Assembly: GCA_903828675.1 (NCBI GenBank)
Contig: CAIKND010000001.1
Location: forward strand, 1-64,000
Direction of reading: 5' to 3'
DNA from: an uncultured Acidobacteriaceae bacterium
GTDB taxonomy: Bacteria; Acidobacteriota; Terriglobia; Terriglobales; Acidobacteriaceae
DNA: 64,000 nucleotides
Shown: in pieces, positions 37,871-47,903 of the stretch
Position numbering within the stretch: position 1 is the first letter of the stretch
How the letters are laid out: every line of letters begins with the position of its first letter
Made by a program: the position numbers and the translations under genes
Notes under the pieces: generated by a model
Databases searched by the model: none
Seen by the model: the letters and a program-made list of their open reading frames with translations, nothing else
Told to the model about the DNA's origin: nothing

Positions 37871-38992
37871 ATGGTCAACATCGGAAAGCGTGTCTTGGCG
37901 CGAGGCTTGAGCACTGCCTTGGTCGGCCTGTTCTCACTTTCAACCGTACTTGCCGCACAGCAGGCTCAGCATTACAAGCAAACCAATCTCGTCTCTGATA
38001 TTCCAGGTATGGCAGCGGCCACTGATCCAAATCTGGTCAATCCATGGGGCATGTCGCGAAGTTCGGGTAGCCCCTGGTGGATATCAGACAACGGCCCCGG
38101 TCTGACGACACTTTACAGTGGTACGGGCACAACTCTTTCGCTCGTCGTTTCAATCCCTCCCGCGGACAGCAGCAGTGGCCAGGGTGGAACGCCGACAGGG
38201 CAGATCTTCAACGGCACCACCGGGTTTCAGGTAGCCCCTGGGTTTCCCGCACGATTCATTTTTGTCACCGAGGACGGCACCGTTTCCGGTTGGAACTCCG
38301 GCGTGAACGCAGCGTCCGCGGTCATCATGGTTAACACAAAGAGCGCATCGGCTTTCAAGGGCGTTGCCGTGGCTACTGTCAACGATCCGGTTATGGGAGC
38401 CGTCAACTTCCTCTACGTTGCCGACTTCCGCAAAGGGCATGTCAATGTCTACGATACGAGCTTTCAACGCATCCGACTGGGAGACGACGCGTTTGCGGAT
38501 GAGCGGATCCCCAGGGGTTATGCGCCCTTCAACATTCAGAACATCGGCGGAAACCTCTTCGTTGCCTATGCCATGCAAGACAATGCAAAGCACGATGAGG
38601 TCGATGGCGCGGGTCTGGGATACGTGGATGTCTTTTCGCCCACCGGCCGCCTGTTGCTCAGCCTGCAATCGGGCCCGTGGTTTAATGCGCCTTGGGGCAT
38701 CGCCCTGGCGTCAGGCGACTTTGGCGCCTATAGCCACGACATTCTCGTAGGGCAATTCGGCAGCGGCGAGATTCTCGTGTTCGATCCCGTAACTGGCCAC
38801 TACAAGGGCAACTTGGTGGATTCAACGAATGCGCCAATCGCGATTGAAGGGCTGTGGGGGCTGGCCTTTGGCAGCGGCGGTGGTTCGGGTCCGGCCAACT
38901 CCCTTTACTTTACTGCCGGCCCTGGAGGCGAACAACATGGCCTCTTTGGCACCATCACAGCGGTGGAGAACCAGTTGGGCGGCGACCACTAG
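37871..38992 (+). CDS. Secreted TIGR03118-family protein
   Basis: A 373-residue exported protein with signal peptide (LSTALVGLFSLSTVLAAQQ) and the TIGR03118 pattern: LVSDIPGMAAATDPNLVNPWG, then SPWWISDNGPGLTTLY, FVTEDGTVSGWN and NFLYVADFRKGHVNVYD, consistent with a beta-propeller of NHL type. Function of the family is not established. The start follows GGTGAAGGAGTCGC. It is monocistronic, ended by a strong terminator. The 274 bases before it (37597-37870) hold its promoter and no recognised gene. Confidence 0.8.
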   Translation: MVNIGKRVLARGLSTALVGLFSLSTVLAAQQAQHYKQTNLVSDIPGMAAATDPNLVNPWGMSRSSGSPWWISDNGPGLTTLYSGTGTTLSLVVSIPPADSSSGQGGTPTGQIFNGTTGFQVAPGFPARFIFVTEDGTVSGWNSGVNAASAVIMVNTKSASAFKGVAVATVNDPVMGAVNFLYVADFRKGHVNVYDTSFQRIRLGDDAFADERIPRGYAPFNIQNIGGNLFVAYAMQDNAKHDEVDGAGLGYVDVFSPTGRLLLSLQSGPWFNAPWGIALASGDFGAYSHDILVGQFGSGEILVFDPVTGHYKGNLVDSTNAPIAIEGLWGLAFGSGGGSGPANSLYFTAGPGGEQHGLFGTITAVENQLGGDH

Positions 38993-39172
38993 GAGACGAT
39001 TACCCTTGGGAAACAGCTTTCAGCTCAGCAACGCGGCTATGCTGCATCGGATTCCAGGGCTTCGCCTTGAGATGAAAGAGCGACGCTAGAGACGAGAAAG
39101 CAAGACGCGCAAAACTCCATCTGGTCAAAGCGTCTCGGTCTCTCCGCTTGAGAATGTCCCAACCAATGCCTT

Positions 39173-39217
39173 GCACCTGCGGATCGGCAGAAGATCGCAA
39201 TCCGCAGGTGCCTTTTT
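39173..39217 (+). terminator. Strong intrinsic terminator of the TIGR03118 gene
   Basis: A perfect 12-bp stem GCACCTGCGGAT/ATCCGCAGGTGC (39173-39184 with 39200-39211) is followed by CTTTTTCG on the plus strand. The rest of 38993-39285 holds nothing recognisable. Confidence 0.88.
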
Positions 39218-39285
39218 CGTTTGTCCGTGATTTCTGTCAGCCAGCAACTTCGGAATCATGCGGCGGGCGCGGTCGAATCATGGAC

Positions 39286-39648
39286 TTAACCCGCAGCGCA
39301 GTTCAGGCGATGTATACCGAGGCTTGTCGCGGTCACTCGCATGTGCCGACCAATTGTCGAGAGCCTCCTACCCAGCGTCTTCTTCGCGCCAGGTTCTCCA
39401 TGCGCGAACTGGTAGCCGCCGATGACGATGGCGATCAAACTGGCCACCTTGGCGACAGTGCCTGTAAAGAGAGATTGGAGTGAGGTGAGTCCGGTATCGA
39501 AGGGCGAGTTGATAAACTGCGCCTCAGCGAGCGCCGGGAGAACTATGAGCAGGGTGACAAGACAAAGGATGGAACGCATCCAACGCAGGCGTTGCCCGTG
39601 AGCTATCCCGCGCCGAAAGGCGGGTGTAAACAGGACGTTCATCGGCAC
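39286..39648 (-). CDS. VirB2/TrbC-like conjugal pilin, orphan with altered C-terminus
   Basis: A 120-residue product. Signal sequence (SILCLVTLLIVLPALAEAQ), then the pilin segment SPFDTGLTSLQSLFTGTVAK and the hydrophobic VASLIAIVIGGYQFAHGEPGAKKTL, which match VirB2/TrbC subunits of type IV secretion pili. After KKTL the usual second membrane helix is missing and the tail (GRRLSTIGRHMRVTATS...) is not pilin-like, so a frameshift or replacement of the 3' end is likely. GGAGG lies 5 bases before the ATG. No other T4SS gene is in the window. It lies downstream of, and in the same direction as, the LysR gene. Confidence 0.65.
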   Translation of the reverse strand: MPMNVLFTPAFRRGIAHGQRLRWMRSILCLVTLLIVLPALAEAQFINSPFDTGLTSLQSLFTGTVAKVASLIAIVIGGYQFAHGEPGAKKTLGRRLSTIGRHMRVTATSLGIHRLNCAAG

Positions 39649-39721
39649 CTCCAGCGGCTACGAAATGCCGTGATTTGCCGTGAGCGTATGACGATTCCTT
39701 TCCGCTGTCCATTAGTTTGTA

Positions 39722-39748
39722 GTTAACAGGTGTTAACTTTCAGTTAAC
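39722..39748 (-). promoter_or_regulatory. Three phased GTTAAC palindromes upstream of the pilin gene
   Basis: GTTAAC occurs at 39722-39727, 39732-39737 and 39743-39748, spaced 10 and 11 bp, about one helical turn. They lie 74-100 bases before the VirB2-like start and 42 bases after the LysR stop. Three identical 6-bp palindromes on one face of the helix look like an operator, perhaps for the adjacent LysR regulator. Confidence 0.5.
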
Positions 39749-39789
39749 GACATTCGCGGAAGGACCCGTCTGACCAAAGTATTCCGCGC

Positions 39790-40815
39790 TCATGCCCGCT
39801 CCTTCCAGTCGAGCAGATTCAACTGTGCGGAATCCTTTCCATCAGACTGTGCCGGCTTCTTGCGGCCGCCATTCTTCAAATTCGGTAAACCGAGCGCTTC
39901 AGTAGGATCCTTTCCTTTGAGCGAGATCGCAATATGCCGCCGGAGGTGTCTGACGAGAACCGGAATCGTTGGGGGTATGCGTTCGCGATGGTAGATAAAC
40001 GCAGTGTCCACGGTCCAGTCAACACCGAAGATTGGCCGTGTGGTCAGATCAGCGTCCAGTTCGGTTCCCTCTCGAATCAATGTCAACCCGAAGCCCTCTT
40101 TTACGAAATGTTGCATTTCAGTGGGATGGGAGGCGCTACTGAATTCTCCGACACGAATCCCAGCTCTCTTGAGTCGCTCCATCAATTGCGCGTGCGCTTC
40201 TGGATGCCGCTCCGGATGATACAGAACGCCAATATTTCCGCTTAGTTCCGCCGGCCTGACGAAAGGCTTCCCCGCGAGCGGATGGTCAGCGCGCAGGCAG
40301 ACGACAAGCCTGTCGCGGCGAAGCTCTTCTACCCGAAGTTCGAATTCGTTAACAGGGAGTGTCACAAGGGCAGCATGAAGCTTGCCGCTCACAATCTCAT
40401 TTGCGAGGTCCGAGCTGTCGGCGTGCTCAGGCTTGATGACGCAGGAAGGAAGGAACTCACGGTGGATGTCACAGGCTGCACGAAACAACTGCTTGTCGAC
40501 GAACGTTCCGCTGCCCAGACGTAGCGTATCGATCTTGCCGCTCTCGACTGCCTGTAAGGCGGCGATCGCTTCGTCGCGTGCTTCGAGCAGCTTCCGCGCG
40601 ATTGCGATAAACGCGATCCCGGTTTTCGTCGGCACAATGCGGTTGTCGCGCCGTTTCTGGTACAGGCGGAGATGAAATCTCTCCTGGAACTCCAACGCCT
40701 GTTTGCAGAGATTGGGCGGAGTGGTGTTGAGATGGTCCGCAGCAGAGCGGAGACTCTCTTGCAGCAGAATCTCAAGCAAATATTTGAAATGACGGAACTC
40801 AGCGAAGTCGTTCAT
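39790..40815 (-). CDS. LysR-family transcription regulator with C-terminal extension
   Basis: A 341-residue regulator. The start at 40815 is chosen because GGAGGG lies about 8 bases upstream and the winged HTH begins at once (FKYLLEILLQESLRSAADHL ... PPNLCKQALEFQERFHLRL). The LysR substrate-binding domain follows (LRLGSGTFVDKQLFRAA, VVCLRADHPLAGKPFV, FVKEGFGLTLIREG). A basic tail of about 40 residues (GGRKKPAQSDGKDSAQ...) extends beyond the usual end. It may control the pilin gene downstream; the phased GTTAAC sites lie between them. Confidence 0.85.
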   Translation of the reverse strand: MNDFAEFRHFKYLLEILLQESLRSAADHLNTTPPNLCKQALEFQERFHLRLYQKRRDNRIVPTKTGIAFIAIARKLLEARDEAIAALQAVESGKIDTLRLGSGTFVDKQLFRAACDIHREFLPSCVIKPEHADSSDLANEIVSGKLHAALVTLPVNEFELRVEELRRDRLVVCLRADHPLAGKPFVRPAELSGNIGVLYHPERHPEAHAQLMERLKRAGIRVGEFSSASHPTEMQHFVKEGFGLTLIREGTELDADLTTRPIFGVDWTVDTAFIYHRERIPPTIPVLVRHLRRHIAISLKGKDPTEALGLPNLKNGGRKKPAQSDGKDSAQLNLLDWKERA

Positions 40816-41397
40816 ACGGAAGCCCTCCGTGAAACGCTCAGCCTGAGGGGCACCGACGAGGGGCACTACATCTGCCCTATACTGCTGTTGCATCTATCCC
40901 TTGCCCAAGGCAATCAACACAAAACCAATATGAACGCGCGTACTCGAACGCGAAAAGCCCTCAAGGGAATGCCAGTGTAGCAAGTTTCAAGATGCTTTTC
41001 CACACCCGTTCAAAACTTTTTCTACGGTACTTTCGGCACAGCTGAACGCGCACCTCAAAGAATTCCTATGAAGCGTTCTCTTAACAGTATTCAGCTGCGA
41101 ATGAACTTGCCTTTCCGCCCGGGTCTGGCCTCGCCACAAAGACACGGCCTCGATTCTTTAGACAGGGTCTGTCCATTCGGCGGATTGGCGCCGTCTTGTG
41201 ATTCGCAACGGCACAGTTGCGAAGCGGTGACTGAGCGGGGGCCAAATACAAATAGAAAGCCATGTTCTGGCCGACTCTTCAGGAGTAATCGTCGTCAGTG
41301 AGTGCCTCGGCGGTTCTGTATGAAGCCAGAATTGCTATTGGATGAACTGGCGTTCTGGGGGCCAGCATTGCACTCCTCCCGCCGGAGTGTCACTTCG
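40816..41397. other. Intergenic region between LysR and the redox operon
   Basis: About 580 bases that hold the LysR promoter and the end of the minus-strand redox operon. A small hairpin (CACTCC ... GGAGTG, 41371-41389) lies just past the SDR stop. Short plus-strand frames (40672-40980, 41068-41301) have no recognisable features and are not called. Confidence 0.4.
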
Positions 41398-42225
41398 TCA
41401 CTTCGGGGCAAGGTCACCGAACCAAAAGGCTGCCGTTACACCGCCGTCCATGAGGAAGTCGCTGCCGGTGATGAAGGCGCCATCGGGCCCCATAAGGAGC
41501 GCTCCGACTGTGCCTACTTCGTCCGGAGTGCCGGCTCGACCTGCGGCAGAGATTTCGATCATGCGCCGATAGCCGGGACCGCGTGGCCCCTTTAGCTCAT
41601 CATTCGCAAGCGGAGTGATGATGATGCCAGGGCTGATCGTGTTAACCCGTGCGCCGCGCTTTCCCCAACGGACTGCCTCCGCCATCACGCGCAGGGAGTT
41701 GCCCCGCTTCGATATCTGGTAAGCGTTCAGGGAATCTTTGATCTGATCCGGCTGAAGCATGGGGAGTGATAGCAGTTCCTCGACCGGTGTCGTGGCAAGG
41801 ATTGCGTTCTGTTCGCTTGAGAGCGGCCCGAGACGATGGCCGGACTGTGAGGCAATCACGACCCCGGAGCCGCCGCGAGCGATTACGTTGCCAAATTCCT
41901 CCAGCACAACTGCAGTGCCGTACAGATCGACTTTGAGGATCGTCTCCGGTGAGGCTTGAGAGGGTGAAACGCCTGCGGCATGGATGACACCTGAGACCTC
42001 ACCAAGCCTGGTGGCCGCTTCAACCAGGGCATGAACCGAGGTGCGCGAGGAAACATCGACCACCGCCGTGCTGACGTTGAAACCGGCATCGAAGAGAACT
42101 TTTGCTGCCGCTTCAGCGTTTTCCTGCCGAATATCGGCCAGCAAGACGTGCTTGCCCGCACTGACTCGCCGCACGATTGCCTGGCCGATAGATCCAGCTC
42201 CGATAACTACAATCACATTTGTCAT
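41398..42225 (-). CDS. Short-chain dehydrogenase/reductase
   Basis: A 275-residue classical-type SDR. The Rossmann motif GAGSIGQAI is at the N-terminus, catalytic Tyr and Lys are in NAYQISKRGN, and the PG motif ISPGIIITPL follows. The last stretch SDFLMDGG is typical. The start at 42225 has GAGGA 6 bases upstream; an in-frame GTG 12 bases earlier lacks one. It is the last gene of a six-gene operon, 17 bases after the unknown secreted protein. Substrate unknown. Confidence 0.88.
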   Translation of the reverse strand: MTNVIVVIGAGSIGQAIVRRVSAGKHVLLADIRQENAEAAAKVLFDAGFNVSTAVVDVSSRTSVHALVEAATRLGEVSGVIHAAGVSPSQASPETILKVDLYGTAVVLEEFGNVIARGGSGVVIASQSGHRLGPLSSEQNAILATTPVEELLSLPMLQPDQIKDSLNAYQISKRGNSLRVMAEAVRWGKRGARVNTISPGIIITPLANDELKGPRGPGYRRMIEISAAGRAGTPDEVGTVGALLMGPDGAFITGSDFLMDGGVTAAFWFGDLAPK

Positions 42226-42242
42226 TTCAATCCTCACTGAGC

Positions 42243-42929
42243 TTAGTGTTGTGGATGCTTTGCCCGAAAAGCATTCATTGCCTTGATGTCTAGCACCTGG
42301 TACCGAACGGAAGTGACCACCGATTCATCACTCTCGGCCGGCGTCTGATTCAGATGGATACTTACGCCGCAATTCGATGGATACGAGGTGAGCGACGGCT
42401 TCATGAGGCCCTCGATCGACTTCGTTTGGGGCTCGCCCGGCTTTGAACTCGGAACCGGCCCAAAGGGCAACCATGTCTCGCCTGACTCTGGCCTACATTG
42501 CAGAGAATTGGAAAGAGGCGCGCCGGACGCGTCACTGAACCACCAGGTGTCGCCTTTATATATCTCAGAGGGCGTCCAGGTCTGTTTGCTTATGAGACCG
42601 CGCAGGATAGTGACGGTCGGTTGCTGGCCTGGAGGCAAGAACGGCAACTGCCCCGGAGGCAGGAAATGCACAACAGAAAAGGCAGCGACTTTGCCATCGA
42701 TCAATGTGAACGCGTATGACTCCATCTCGGTTTCTGCGACGAGATAGTGCATAACAGGATAGTCGGAAGCCTGATTGACGTAGATCGGCACGGTTGAGGT
42801 CAGTGCTGCTTTCACCTCGGTCTCACTCATTCCGACCGCTATACCCGCTAGCTTCACGTTCTGCGCCAGAACGGGTTGAGCGAATGCGATCAGACCCGCG
42901 ATTAAGAGTTGCAGAGTGCACTTCTTCAT
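42243..42929 (-). CDS. Secreted protein of unknown function
   Basis: A 228-residue protein with a clear signal peptide (LQLLIAGLIAFAQPVLAQ). No family recognised. The N-terminal part after the signal (VKLAGIAVGMSETEVKAAL) recalls the small periplasmic domains that begin with a GMSxxEV/L turn (SmpA/BamE-like start), but the rest does not extend that match. Two Cys (in LQCRPE and SNCGVS) could form a disulfide. It sits between two oxidoreductase genes in the operon. Confidence 0.6.
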   Translation of the reverse strand: MKKCTLQLLIAGLIAFAQPVLAQNVKLAGIAVGMSETEVKAALTSTVPIYVNQASDYPVMHYLVAETEMESYAFTLIDGKVAAFSVVHFLPPGQLPFLPPGQQPTVTILRGLISKQTWTPSEIYKGDTWWFSDASGAPLSNSLQCRPESGETWLPFGPVPSSKPGEPQTKSIEGLMKPSLTSYPSNCGVSIHLNQTPAESDESVVTSVRYQVLDIKAMNAFRAKHPQH

Positions 42930-42961
42930 GGACTATGCCTTTCTTTCCCCTTGGGCTGAAA

Positions 42962-43756
42962 CTAACTACGGTTGACTGAAAAGGCGCGCAAGTCGTCCTT
43001 CACACGCTGCGGCTCATTTTCCAGCGGTTGGTTAGGCGTGTCACGCACGCCGTCGAATCCGATCTCGGGATCTGCGTCGAGCGCGGCGAAGATGTCATCC
43101 AGATTCTTCTGCGCCGGACCTTTCGTAGCGACGAGTTCGAAGGTTTTTCGCAGCGCCTCATCCGAAGTCAGACTGCTGACCAGAACTTCTGCAATCTGCC
43201 GTCGAGCGATGACGCCGTCACTGGAGTTGCCGGCAGTGCGGGTGTCACCTTGCAGAAAGACCAGCCTATGCTCATCGGCCTTGTTGTAGTCGAACCATCC
43301 GGGACGCACGATCGTGTACGGACACCCGCTAGCGCGTACCAGCCTTTCAGCCCGTCTCTTCCAGTCGTGAGACTCGGTGGAAAGGTTATAGGAGCCGGTC
43401 CGATTCGTAACTCCAATTGCAGTCATCAGCGCGATGCGGGTTTTCCGCGAACCGAGTGCTGCGAGAACGTTCCGGACGCCACCATAATCGACCGTCTCCG
43501 AACCGACTTTTCCCGCGCCATCCGACCCATGGGTGAAGACGATGGCATCGATGCCTTTGACAGCGGCATCAAGAGTATCGGGACGAGTCAAGTCGCCGAT
43601 CGCCGCTTCTGCTTTCGCGGGAAGTCGGCGGGCCTTCTGAGCGCTGCGCACGAGCGCGCGAACCGAATACCCCTGATGAATTGCCTCGTCAACCACCAGG
43701 CGTCCAATGCTGCCTGTCGCGCCAATCACCAATATGGTCATGGATTGATTGCTCAT
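42962..43756 (-). CDS. NAD(P)-binding atypical SDR (NmrA/SDR_a5-like)
   Basis: A 264-residue protein with the glycine motif ILVIGATGSIGRLVVDEA and the layout of atypical short-chain reductases (DTLDAAVKGIDAIVFTHGSDG, VRPGWFDYN). The classical YxxxK pair is not evident, so it may bind NAD(P)H as a sensor or act on quinones or flavonoids. The start overlaps the stop of the CMD gene by ATGA. Confidence 0.82.
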   Translation of the reverse strand: MSNQSMTILVIGATGSIGRLVVDEAIHQGYSVRALVRSAQKARRLPAKAEAAIGDLTRPDTLDAAVKGIDAIVFTHGSDGAGKVGSETVDYGGVRNVLAALGSRKTRIALMTAIGVTNRTGSYNLSTESHDWKRRAERLVRASGCPYTIVRPGWFDYNKADEHRLVFLQGDTRTAGNSSDGVIARRQIAEVLVSSLTSDEALRKTFELVATKGPAQKNLDDIFAALDADPEIGFDGVRDTPNQPLENEPQRVKDDLRAFSVNRS

Positions 43757-44508
43757 GATGTTGTTACCTCATCGATAGCGCGCAGTCCATTCAGCGTGCG
43801 GGGGTACCCAATAAATGGAAGCAGTTGCGTGATGACATCGATCAAGCGTGCACGATCATTTCCTACATGAAGATTCGCGGAGACATGCGCTTTGACCTGT
43901 GCATCACATCCGCCGAGCGAAACCAGCATGCTCAGCGTGAGCAGTTCGCGTGTAGGAATATCGATGCCGCCGCGCGCAACGTGATCGCCAAAGCAGTTCG
44001 CCGATAGATACCGCTGAATGTGCATCTGATCTTTGGGAGCGGAGGCGTAGAGCTTCTCTACTCGATCCGCGCCGATGATCTTTCCCTGGACCTCGCGGCC
44101 TTTGTCGGCGCGATTCCCGGGGGTCGTAGTGGATTGGCCGGGAAGCGGCTGTTCGATACCGCGTTCGCTGAACACCTCGTTAGTGGCGTGGAGAAAATCA
44201 TAGACCTTGGCCATGCCCACATACGGCACGGCCTGGTAAACGATCTCTCTTGCCTCAACCGGAGTGACGCCGACAATGAGTGCCGCACCGACCATGATCC
44301 GGTACTCGCGCAGGGCCTGACAGGCGATCATCGACGCCAGTTGCACCATCAGGCGGGCGCGTGGTTCCAGGCTGCCATGTTGCAGCACCTCGTCGAACGC
44401 AAAGTTGTCGAACACCTCGATGAGCTCTGGGTCGGTCACAGCCAGCGTCGATGTGTGGCCGGGGAAGAGTTCATCGTGGTTCTTTCGTGCCTGTTCGCTG
44501 ATTGCCAT
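43753..44508 (-). CDS. Carboxymuconolactone decarboxylase family protein, two CMD repeats
   Basis: A 251-residue protein with two CMD-like helical modules: residues about 35-115 (LEPRARLMVQLASMIACQAL ... VEAREIVYQAVPYVGMAKVYD) and about 165-250 (PTRELLTLSMLVSLGGCDAQ ... LIDVITQLLPFIGYPRTLNGL). The peroxidatic CxxC of AhpD is absent; the second module keeps the His of the PcaC type (VKAHVSANLHVG). The start at 44508 has AAGGA upstream. It overlaps the downstream NAD(P)-binding gene. Exact reaction unknown. Confidence 0.85.
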   Translation of the reverse strand: MAISEQARKNHDELFPGHTSTLAVTDPELIEVFDNFAFDEVLQHGSLEPRARLMVQLASMIACQALREYRIMVGAALIVGVTPVEAREIVYQAVPYVGMAKVYDFLHATNEVFSERGIEQPLPGQSTTTPGNRADKGREVQGKIIGADRVEKLYASAPKDQMHIQRYLSANCFGDHVARGGIDIPTRELLTLSMLVSLGGCDAQVKAHVSANLHVGNDRARLIDVITQLLPFIGYPRTLNGLRAIDEVTTS

Positions 44509-44585
44509 CGTGATTGTCCTTGTCTTTGGAGCGCTCCCCAACACAGCGGTGCCGGAGAGCCTTGCTTGCCGGGAGTTGCCCAGCT

Positions 44586-46704
<2,119 letters not shown>

Positions 46705-46870
46705 GGCAAACCATCCTTGTCAGTGTTCTCTGCCGACAACTCGATACTACGAAGACGCGACTTTCGAACGGTATCACGATCCTACGAATTTCTTGCCTAT
46801 TCCTCCGAGACGTCCATTTTCCTGTACACGCAATGCCGACCCGGCGGTACGCTGAAGATGGAGGAGCATA

Positions 46871-47851
46871 ATGCAAAACGAAGCGGGAAACAGGGCAGAA
46901 ACGCCTCGGGAAGCCAGTATCGACCCAGGCGGTGAAGGGGACCATGTGATTGCCCTTCGGTCCGAGTTGGCCCGCAAGATCGCCGCCCATATCCAAGTAG
47001 AAGGTGATCAGGTTACCCTCGTGCCGGGCCTGGTCCTGTTTCGCCGAACCGCTCTGACCAGCTGCTACTCGGCCACCTACGAGCCCTCGATGATCGTCTA
47101 TGGGCAGGGCCAGAAGCATGTCAACATCGGCGGCATGGTGTATGTGTGTGATGAGTCCACCCTACAGCTCACCTCGGTTGACATGCCGGTCATTAGCCAG
47201 GTGACGCAGGCGAGCCCGGAGAAACCAATCCTGGCCCTGATCCTCAAGCTCGATATGGCCTCGGTCCGCGAGATCTTGAGCCAGGAAGAGTTCCTGTCAT
47301 CAGACGTCTGCGCAGGTACTCGCGGGATGGCAATCGGCAAATCCACGCCGGAGTTGCTCAGCTCCTGCATACGCCTGCTGGACCTGCTCGACACTCCGCG
47401 CGACATACCCTTCCTCGCGGGTCTGATCCAACGGGAGATCGTTTATCGCCTGCTGCGATCACCCCTTGGCAAGCATCTCCGCGCCGTCGCCACACTGGGC
47501 GAGCAGAGCAATCGCACAGCCAAAGCCGTCGTTTGGCTAAAGGAGAACTTTTCGAAGCCCCTGCGTGTGGAGGACCTCGCCGCAGTCGCCAAGATGAGCG
47601 TATCTACATTTCACCAACACTTCCGCACACTGACCCAGATGAGCCCGCTGCAGTACCAGAAGCGGATGCGCCTGCACTTGGCGCGCGTGCGCATGATGAC
47701 TGAAGGTCTGGACTCAGCCAGTGCCGCCTTCGAGGTCGGCTATGAGAGCGCCACCCAGTTCAACCGTGAGTACCGCAGGATGTTCGGCCTACCCCCCATG
47801 CGCGACATCAAGGCGCGCCAGTTGGTCGAAGTCGAGCAAAACCGAAACTAG
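46871..47851 (+). CDS. AraC-family transcription regulator
   Basis: A 326-residue regulator with the AraC_N-type sensor domain (TSCYSATYEPSMIVYGQGQK) and a C-terminal double HTH (LRVEDLAAVAKMSVSTFHQH ... SASAAFEVGYESATQFNREY). GGAGGAG lies just upstream. It diverges from the aldo/keto reductase operon, as is common for AraC_N regulators of such oxidoreductases, so it likely activates that operon in response to an electrophile or aldehyde. Confidence 0.9.
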   Translation: MQNEAGNRAETPREASIDPGGEGDHVIALRSELARKIAAHIQVEGDQVTLVPGLVLFRRTALTSCYSATYEPSMIVYGQGQKHVNIGGMVYVCDESTLQLTSVDMPVISQVTQASPEKPILALILKLDMASVREILSQEEFLSSDVCAGTRGMAIGKSTPELLSSCIRLLDLLDTPRDIPFLAGLIQREIVYRLLRSPLGKHLRAVATLGEQSNRTAKAVVWLKENFSKPLRVEDLAAVAKMSVSTFHQHFRTLTQMSPLQYQKRMRLHLARVRMMTEGLDSASAAFEVGYESATQFNREYRRMFGLPPMRDIKARQLVEVEQNRN

Positions 47852-47903
47852 ATCAACTGATCGGGCAGACCAAATGCTCTGTCCGAGGGAAAGCGGAGAA
47901 ATA

